From: Diospyros lotus
Taxonomy: Eukaryota; Streptophyta; Magnoliopsida; Ericales; Ebenaceae
Length of the DNA stretch: 64,000 nucleotides
Direction of reading: 5' to 3'
Assembly (NCBI RefSeq): GCF_014633365.1
Contig: NC_068350.1
Coordinates: 9,525,922-9,589,921 of the forward strand
Shown: in pieces, positions 55,918-64,000 of the stretch
Position numbering within the stretch: position 1 is the first letter of the stretch
Layout: every line of letters begins with the position of its first letter
The notes under the pieces: model-generated
Told to the model about the DNA's origin: nothing
Databases searched by the model: none
Seen by the model: only the letters and a program-made list of their open reading frames with translations
Position numbers and translations under genes: made by a program

Positions 55918-57871
55918 GGAGAATGATTGGGAAGGGGGGGAGGCGGAAGGTTGCCGTGAACCTTTGTGCGTGTATATATATATAATATAATAATAGTTTA
56001 ATATATAAAATAATTAAAAAGAGAGAAAAAGGGTGTCATTTGAAATTTGAAGAAGAAATGGATCCAAATTCAGTTAATGATGTAGGTTTGAATCATGATA
56101 GTCACAATGTGAAAATTTTATCCTCTTGTGGAGATGGCTTATTGTAGGCATCATGCACTGTATTTCTTATCTGTTGCACTGTTGTATATTATGATTAACC
56201 CTTTCCTCGTATGTGGGATAGTGTGTGAAACTCTTAAGGTGAGGGATTTCACCTTCTACACCCAAAAAATGGATTGAAATTGAAGACACGTGTGTAGCTA
56301 TCTTACCACGCACTATCCTCTCTCTCTATATATATAGATATATAAATTTATAATATATATAAGGAGGCAGCCACTAGAAGCACATGGGTGGCTGCCAATA
56401 TATATATATATATATATACATATTTGTTAAGGTGATGCATGAAGAAAGAAGGCAGCAGCGTGAGCGTCGTCCGTCTCTCCTTTTCCCATTCCTCTATATT
56501 ATGTATTCTGCTCTTCCTCTTCTTACTTTTATAATTTTCAACTCACTTTAAATACTTTAGGAGCTCCATTAGAAGAAAAAATATCTAAAACAAATTTTCT
56601 TTCTTTCTTGTTTTTTTTTTTCATATGTAAGTTTTATATCTATTTTTTCTTGCAAATACAAAATTTTATATTGTTGTCTTTTTAGATACAAGTTTCTAAA
56701 TCTTTTTTTTATTTTAAAAAATTAATTATTATTTTTAAATTTTTGTTCTTCCTTTGATGAATCTCATCCAAAAGTTTAAATAGGGTTTGATTCACCCTAT
56801 ATTTTCAAAGAAATAATACCTCTCTCATGTTGGGTCCTCACATTTAAAGTAGGTGTGGTTACATCTTGTATGTGTATTAGTCAATCATATATGCATTTGT
56901 TGATTTAATATTATGGTTGATCATTAATTGTTGGGACTATACGTATGTTGTTAATGTACAAACATGGGCATGGTGGTGTGTATACCATTTAGTCATATAT
57001 GGTCATGTGCATGAAATATTTAGGGACGTGATCATGCATGAATTTATACATATATATATGTATTTACGAGTTGATACGTGTGCATGATCATTACTTTGCA
57101 GATCTATTATTTTGCGCGGTGGACTATGTTCGCGAGGTACTCTTAAACTCGATAGGTGAAAGCCTGATGCGAGGGAGTTTCGGTTCACAGTTGATAATTT
57201 TTATGTCATAAGCTCGGTAGGTGTAAAATTGACGTGAGAAAGGATTTTGATCCACAGTTTAATAATTTGTTTATAAATATGTATTTTTACTTGTATTTTA
57301 GGGTCTTGGGTGTCGAAATATCTTATGTAAGCTCCAAGAACCATATATGTGCATCTGTGCATATGCATAAGGTTATATGATTGGGTAAAGTGTATGGGTG
57401 CGCATAATGTGTTAAGTTATTTTGTAATGCTTTAATTCCTATTGCTTCATGTTCTTTTTAAATTATACTTACTAAACCTTATAGCTCATACTTGGTTTAA
57501 CATCATTCTAGGAAAGGGGAAAGCAAAAGTTGATGGTAACCCCAGTGGAGTTTAATTCTTATAAGATAGTCTTATGTATAAAGCAATTCCAACCGAAAAA
57601 GTTTTTTGGAGTATTTCGAGTGCAAGGGCAAGATTATCACAATATGTTGTGTTGTAATTGAACCTTTTGAGAGTTGTAAATAAATAAGCCCTTAATGTTT
57701 GTATTAAATAAATTTATGATTTTAATATTTATTTTGTCTCCGCTTAAAAAAAAGAAAAAGAAAGAAAAGGTAATTTATTTACCAAGTGTTTATTTGTACC
57801 AATCTTTTTTTGAGATTTTCACTCAAAATTCTTTGATAGTGGGATCTCTGAGAGAGGGTCTTGACAACACA

Positions 57872-58566
57872 AAAGTTTTATATAAAGTACTTTATCATCA
57901 AAACATTCTTAACAACCAACTCAACTAGTTGGTAGATGTTTTTGAGAAGTAAAGGAAGAAATAATACCTAGATTGCTGTTCATATGATTTGTGATGCCTA
58001 AATCTATGACTTATTTGGAAGAGGATGACACAAGACATGTAATGGGATTACCTGAATTAAAATATAAGCAAAACTTTAATATGAGATTTCAATAGAAAAC
58101 ATAAACTTAAAACTAGAATTAGGATGTGAATCGAGTATGGCTGCTCATTAATTAATTAATATACATTTTACTCGATTAAAGCCTAATCGTAATCGAGTAA
58201 TAATGTTTGGAAATGTTAGTTGAAATTAACTTTCAAATATTACTCAAGTATTAAGTATTGGTAATTGAGTAAAGTATGTTGTGACTAGAATATTAGACAA
58301 CTAATGTATGAGCTTTATAGAGTAATCTTCCTTTAATTGAGTAAGGAAAGATTTTAGTTAAGTAACAGGTGATTATACTCAACTAACTTATCAATTTAAT
58401 TAAGAGAGACTTGATATTCAAAGATTTAATCAATTATGTACTTGAATTACTCGAGTATGTGATGAAATAGCATCAATCAAGTAATCAATATAGTAATCGA
58501 CTAAGAGGTATATTAGTTGAGGAACTAAATCTTGTAATCAAGTAAGAAAGGGCAAAAGTGACAAGT
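57872..58566 (-). repeat. Right arm, inner part
   Basis: Read on the minus strand it continues leftwards from the right solo LTR as ACTTGTCACTTTTGCCC..., aligned with the left arm's CACTTTAGTCACCC... . Contains many ATCGAGTAA and TTACTCGA words. No ORF. Confidence 0.5.
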
Positions 58567-58571
58567 CTATG

Positions 58572-60849
58572 TGTAACGCCCCGTAAATGGAAATTTAATT
58601 TAATTATTCGTTATTGGGGTAATTTAAATTAAAAGAAATATTAATATAACTTGTTGTTATAAATAAAAATAAATTATGTGATTTTAAGGAAATAAGGAAG
58701 TAGGGTAATTAATTATTTATTTTAGAATATTTTCTGGAATAAGAAAAAAATTGGAATAAATTAAATTGTGTGATTTTTGGTAGTTTTGGGCGTCAGTGTA
58801 ATTAAAATAGGGGGTGTGTGTGTGAATAATGGAAGTTGGAGGGGGGCTAGTGCGATTTCAGAAAAAGGGACTGAAGATCCCTTTAAATTTAATACGCGCG
58901 GTATATGGTTGAAGGCAGTGGCTGGCGCGGGTGGCTCGCGGGCGTGGGTAAGGTCATGGGATCGATTCTGCGTGAGGGGGGGCTGCGTGCACGTGAGGCT
59001 GATTTTATTTAGCCTTTGGGCGTTCGAAACGACGCCGTTTCGGTTGAGGCGGTGGCCTCCCAGCGGCTGGCCCGCGGTTGCCACGTGACTCCCTCTCGTT
59101 CTCTCATTTTGCTTCGAATTTAAGACCAATTTCAGGCGTTTTTGCTGCTTCAGAAGCAGCACGGGAAATTAGGAAAAGAGGCAGCGTGCGCGGGTAAGGA
59201 AATTTGAAGAATTTGGTGAAGAAATCAAGATTAAATCAAGTTTAATCGCAGTTTTAATTTACCAGGTATGTGGACAAGCTAGTAATTAATATTCTGTACT
59301 GTTGAAATTTCGTTTAGAGTCCAATTTTGTTAATTTTGGCAAATTATTGGGGTGTTACAGTTTGTATAATTTTTATCGCGTTGGGCCAAAACAAGCCTAA
59401 GGGTATCTTCGTAAAGGCAAGTTCTTTATGCCCGTTACAACGTTCCTTTCGCTGTCAATTTGTTTAACCTCTCTTCGTTTGTTTCGGCCCGTTTAATAAT
59501 TATGGGATTATAAGATATTTGATTTAAAATTTAATTTAAAATGCTGGCTCGTGGGTTTTATTTGTTGATTGCTTACGGGGGTTTGTGCCACCCCCCATGC
59601 TTGTGGGAATGATGTCGTACTCACCCAGAGATAGGTTCTTAGTTGTTCGGGTATTATTATGGATTTTTGCTTGATCATAGGCTAGAGCGGTTGGGTAGTG
59701 TAGGCAAGGATTGGCTGTTCGTTGACAGAGAGACTGTTGTACGGTTTATCTTAAGCCATCGACTGGTTACTCTTATTCACTGACCATTGACCGGTGCCAT
59801 GCATTGCTGACTAGTTTTTTCGTTACGTAATTATAGCATGACTGGTTACATTTTATTCTTGTTACATGGTTTGGTGTGCACATGGGTACAGGCTGCATCA
59901 TGGGGTTTTCATGATCTGGTTATGCTTGGTCACGGACATTCTAGTTTGGTTATGTTGCATCCAGCATGGGCATATGCATCGTGTGTGATTTACTATGTGG
60001 GCGGAGCATGGCCTGATGCTTGGATGTATGGGCGCCAGTGTATCACGTTGATGCTCACTACGCTATTGCATTTTTATGTGCATTGCATGGCTACTAGTAG
60101 TTATTAGTTCTCGAATAGGAGGACCGTTTCGAGGGAGCCTATGGCTCAGGTGTCGGGAGTACCGACACAGACACACGGGTGAAGGGAGTACCGACCCGGG
60201 ACAGTGCGGATAGGTTTGTTGAAAACATTTGTTGCCTTTTAGGGTAGTAGTAGGTTGGTATGAGACTTGGGTGCCAGGTGTCTTGTGTGGGCCCCAAGGA
60301 CCGGTATGTGCTTTTATTATGCTGCACTATTGTATTCTTGCGTCTTATGGCTTGTGTGTATGTGCGGGACTGTGTTTGGGGTGATCTCCTCGTCTGTTTA
60401 AATTATAGCCTTTTCTTTCTTTAAATTTGCTGAGTCTTGCGACTCACCTCGCTTTCCATCATTCCATGTAAGGGTAAAGTGAAGTCCGAGGACGAGGATC
60501 GTTCCACCTGGCAGCCAGCCTTGTCAGTAGGGTGTACATTTGGCTTGCCCCCATTGTCTCTGATATTTTGTTAGGACTTTTGTCTCTCATTTTTTACTAT
60601 GCCGGGTTGTTCCCTGTATTTTTTTATTTGTTGGCACAGGTGTTTGTATATATTTTTATATACTCCGTGATTGCTGTTCTAGCAGGGTACCTATGTGCGT
60701 GCATGTATATCGTTTTGCTTCTGTTGTTGTATTTCTTATGTATGCATGTCAGGGTATTTTTATCTTGTGTTTTATTCCTTTTTCCTTTTCGTAAGCGCTT
60801 TCGTTCGGATAGACCGGACGGTTGGAATATCCGGGCAAGGGTGCTTACA
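58572..60849 (+). mobile_element. Solo gypsy-type LTR in the right arm
   Basis: TGTAACGCCCCGTAAATGG ... GGGCAAGGGTGCTTACA. Perfect target duplication CTATG (58567-58571, 60850-60854). Hairpins CGAAACG-ACGC-CGTTTCG (59025-59042), GTCGGGAGTACCGAC (60152-60166) and TGAGTC-TTGC-GACTCA (60431-60446). No primer site or coding domain. Same family as 51079-53348. Confidence 0.88.
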
Positions 60850-60854
60850 CTATG

Positions 60855-63275
60855 GACTTGTATAATTAATCAACTAATAAAGATATGTTAATCAAGTATT
60901 ATATATGAACTTATTAATTGAGTAATAATTTGAAAACAGAATGTCAAGTCTTTGTACTTCAATTATTAATCAAGTAAGAGAAACTTTTAGTCGAGTAATG
61001 ATACTCTTTAGTCAAGTATCATAATTGATTAATTGAGCAATTTGAAGTTACAAACTAGTTAAAAAAGTTAATCGACTAAGAAGTGAATATTAATATAGTA
61101 ACTCTTGTCTTAATTGAGTAAACTATTATATTAATCAAGTAAAACATTATTGGACAGAGTATGAGTCTTTGTATTTTAATTATTAGTCAACTAAGTGATT
61201 TTTGTACTCAAGTATTGTCATTCTTTAATCGAGGAACTAAGAGTTTTAGTTGAATAAGGATTATTAGACAGAAAGTGAATTTCTGTATCATAAATTATTA
61301 ATCGACTAAGGAAAAGATGTAGTTGAGTAATGTCTGAGCTTAATCGACTAACGTTGGGATGATTGCCCTTGCGCGACCCCTTATACTCATACCCTCGATT
61401 ACGTAGAGAGAGGTAAATTACAAGTAAGGCCTTTGACCCTTGCGTTTGGGAAGAATCAAACTTACCCGCCATCGAGTTGACACCGACATAACACTCGCCC
61501 TTTTGTCATCCAACCTATGCCCTGGGGGCTTAATCGACTAACCTTTTAGGCCTACTCAAGTAAGTATGGATCTTACTTGAGTAATGATAAATTTCACTTG
61601 ACTAATGTTGCATTGAAATTTGAAAAATTAGCCATTATAGAGCATTAAATACGTGCAGTTTTGACCATTTTAGTTGTTTTAATTACATTTAATGCTATCT
61701 TATCACTTTTTAGACAAATTGGATGCAAAATAAATTTAAATTGTTTATTACCATATACATATGATGGGCAAAGAAATAAATTCTTTTATATGTGTATTTG
61801 TGTGAACTAAGTTGACAGTTATAAGTCAAATGAAAAGAGCTCTTGAGATTGTAGTTATTTAAAATTCAAATTCAAGCTCAAAGTAGGGGTGTGCAATCAG
61901 TTATAACCGAACTAAACCGACTAAAAATCACTAACAAAACTAAATTGAATTGAACCGAACCGAGGCATATAATCGAACTAACGGAGTCATCTAAATTAAC
62001 CGAAATAACCAAAACTAAACTAAACGAATTTTGAGCCGTTATAACCGAACCGAAATTCTTACCAAAAAAATCGAACTGAAGCTAATAATCAAACTGAACT
62101 TAATAAAAGAAGGTTGGGTTGTCAGTTCGGTTTGATTTTTTGGTTAATAATACCAAAAAAATTGAATCGAATAATCAAAATTCTTGAGAGAAATAATCAA
62201 ATTGAACCAAAGCTAATAACCGAACTGAACTAAATAACTGAAAATTTTGAGGAAAATAACTGAACTAAACCACTACTAGTGTAAAATCGAATCGAACCGA
62301 CCGAACTTGTCGGTTCTGTTCAATTAGTTCGATTTACTTAAACTCTTGCTCACCTATACTCAAAGCTCCTATAAAAACTCAAGCAATGCACAAGATTGGG
62401 TTGATGCCTGAGGGTTCCTCTTAATGAAGATATTCACTTAAGAGTTGCTTGTGCCTTGTTTGGTTGTTCTTCATGAAAAATCTTCCATACTGGAATGAAA
62501 AAAAAAAAGAAGGAATAGTTGAGCTGATCATTCTCTTCATCATTCTCGATCTCCTTCATATTTAAGAGAGTTGAGTGTTTCAATTATTTATTCTTATCAC
62601 TTTTCTTGTATTTCCTCATAAGCTTTGTTTCTTTTCTTTTGAGAATTGATCTTTATTGTAAGCTTTTGCTCAAATTTCTTTCAAAGAAACTGTTGTAAGA
62701 GTTATTGCCTTGTCCCATGAAAAGGCTTGTAAGGATACCACTCAGCCCATAAAAGCACAGGTTTAGCTTAGCCTTTAAAAACTGAGATCTTAACTTAGTT
62801 TATAAAAGTTAAGGTTCCAATTTAGCATGTAAAAGTTAAGATTCTACCTGAACCTGCAAAAATTGTGTGAAGGTTATAGCTTAATCTGTAAAAACTAAAC
62901 AATCAATGGACTGTTGAATTCTTTGATGAGGAGCCAAAGTAGTGGATATAGACAGTTGGTCGAACCACTATAAATATTATGTGCATTATTTGTTCTATAT
63001 TTCTCTTTACATTGTTTTTCATATGATGTGTATCTTCAATTTATATTTCATGCATTGTTTTTGGAATCACATAAGCATGAGCATTTTCATTCAACATATT
63101 CAGTAGTAATTTTGAAGTCAACAATGTTAAACATTGTCAATCTTTATTTATAGTAAATGTTTTCCAAGACATGAGAGTGTTCAAAATAGTTTTTAAACAA
63201 ATATTCATCAATTTGAAAAAGTTTTTGAAACACCCAATTCATCCTTATTTTGGGTGTACACTCATATTTATTTTC
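60855..63275 (-). repeat. Right arm, outer part
   Basis: Minus strand from 63275: TGTACACCCAAAATAAGGAT, then GAATTGGGTGTTTCAA, then TATAGTGGTTCGACC (62975), then GGCTCCTCATCAAAGAATTC, in the same order as the left arm. Includes tandem units with GTAAAA-TTAAG (62740-62900) and many AGTCGAGTAA words (60900-61600). A MITE lies at 61884-62357. Confidence 0.6.
61884..62357. mobile_element. hAT-type MITE rich in AACCGAACTGAA words
   Basis: Left end TAGGGGTGTGCAATC, right end GCTCACCTAT (inverted GGTG-GCAA). Target duplication GCTCAAAG (61876-61883) / ACTCAAAG (62358-62365), 7/8. Inside, (T)AACCGAAC(T/C)(G/A)AA is repeated many times, with an inverted copy (TTCGGTTTGATTTTTTGG near 62123). 474 bp, no ORF. 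Confidence 0.75.
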
Positions 63276-64000
63276 AAATTGTTTTGAAGCTTGGTACTGA
63301 GTAAAACGAGCATACTCATCAGAAGAAATTAAGAAAATCTTATTAGTAAATGAAGGACTGGTTTCACGAGTAGCGATGTTAGTAACTTGTTACTGTGGTG
63401 GTTTCTCATGGAGTTTCCAACACGTATGTTTTGTGTGATCAATTTCACCACAATGATAGCATGTGGGCTTGATATTATTATCTTGTCCACGACTTCCATT
63501 CCTACTTGTATCACTACCATTCTTGCCACTACTTCTATTTCAGCTACTCTTATCACCATGATTTTTTATTTCATTCTATGTTCTTCTATTTACAAGTGCA
63601 GTATTATTACTAGGAGAAGAAAGCCTAGACACCTCTACTTGTAATACTCGAGTAAAGGTATCGAAAAGAGATGCAATCTCTGGACTTGACAGAATCTATG
63701 TTCGAACAACATCAAACTCGGGCTGTAGGCCTATAAGAAAACTCATAACAACCATATACTTATGTGAGATTATAGAACCTTTACATTGTTGTTGAAAAGA
63801 AGAAGAGTGTTTAGCTCTTCATATACCCGTTTAAAATCCATAAAATATTTAGTGAGAGTCCTGTCTTGCTCTTGGAGTCGATAAAACTCCTTGCATACAT
63901 CATATATGTGAGAAACATTTCCCTTTCCAGAATACAAGAATGATAAAAAATCCATAAGTTCTCTGATAAATTCATAATGATTAACCAAATCGTTTACCTT
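63276..64000 (-). mobile_element. Copia element G, gag part (continues beyond window)
   Basis: Minus strand: a gag of UBN2 type (63988-63770; ELMDFLSFLYSGKGNVSHIY, LQEQDRTLTKYFMDFKRVYE). A CCHC zinc knuckle follows (63475-63415; CYHCGEIDHTKHTC), in a frame different from the longer open frame there, then SSDEYARFTQYQ (about 63330-63290). The catalytic DSG segment of the protease is absent between this and 49379, so some sequence was lost when the interior structure arrived. Confidence 0.78.

Larger units (their letters stand above)
54625..57866 (+). mobile_element. Probable solo gypsy-type LTR (3.2 kb) at the centre of the inverted structure
   Basis: Starts TGTAACGACCCGG and ends GAGAGGGTCTTGACA, giving matching GACCC/GGGTC ends. 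Candidate duplication ACATT / ACACA is weak (3/5), so the right end is less secure. Contains a nested non-autonomous hAT (55256-55917), TATA runs near 55975 and 56320-56420, and no coding domain. Confidence 0.6.

Noticed and set aside
55291..55918. Several overlapping ORFs of 85-184 codons on both strands
   Set aside because: All are translations of the (CTCGCC)n minisatellite inside a non-autonomous hAT; Arg/Pro/Ser or Ala/Gly/Glu low complexity only.
59838..60891. Hydrophobic ORFs (89 and 119 codons) and mirror ORFs at 51054-52078
   Set aside because: They lie within the two related solo LTRs; frames are not kept between the copies as a coding region would be.
49380..63275. Idea that the inverted structure is a CRISPR-like or host gene system
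   Set aside because: The repeats are TE arms and LTRs; no regularly spaced short repeats and no host coding exons in this interval.

Overview
This is a eudicot plant nuclear segment, TE-rich and AT-rich. It carries spliced plant genes with GT-AG introns, Ty1/copia, Ty3/gypsy, L1 and RTE LINE, hAT and TRIM remnants, and nothing of bacterial or organellar type. The species cannot be fixed from the sequence.

Two host genes are recognisable, both on the minus strand and head-to-tail. (1) RNR1-type exoribonuclease II (organellar RNase R/II): exons 1-7 are present. Exon 1 (18953-18682) is separated from exon 2 (4282-4123) by a 14.4 kb intron, and the catalytic RNB exons lie left of base 1. (2) A rhomboid-like intramembrane serine protease (RBL family): five exons, 37396-24484. 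Exon 1 is separated from exon 2 by a 9.9 kb intron. The GASG serine and the HIGG histidine are present, but the Cys-rich tail usual in the family is destroyed by an insertion/frameshift and a stop. All exon phases join correctly in both genes.

Most other sequence is transposable elements. Intron 7 of RNR1 holds two 5'-truncated copia pieces (1-1124) and a 38-bp LINE tail. RNR1 intron 1 holds copia A (minus), split inside its integrase by an LTR element B (7944-13372), which itself contains an L1 fragment and pieces D and E of its own LTR family, including a 454-aa ORF of unknown function. Copia C (minus) and RTE LINE fragments follow. A 3.2 kb solo gypsy LTR (19322-22531) separates the two genes. 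RBL intron 1 holds a 4.0 kb solo LTR (27409-31413, TSD ATGAT on both sides) and a gag-only gypsy element H (32031-36870).

Right of the RBL gene there is no host gene that I can support. A decayed hAT element (39825-46696) contains a solo LTR (43536-46097, TSD CATAG). From 46978 to beyond 64000 lies copia G (minus), interrupted by a 13.9 kb structure (49380-63275) whose two outer ends are the same sequence family in inverted orientation. In each arm, a solo gypsy LTR of one family sits at the homologous site within a few bases. A third solo LTR (54625-57866) with a non-autonomous hAT inside fills the centre. This inverted structure, and the B/D ORF family, are the best candidates for something not well described; neither shows evidence of being a new gene system.
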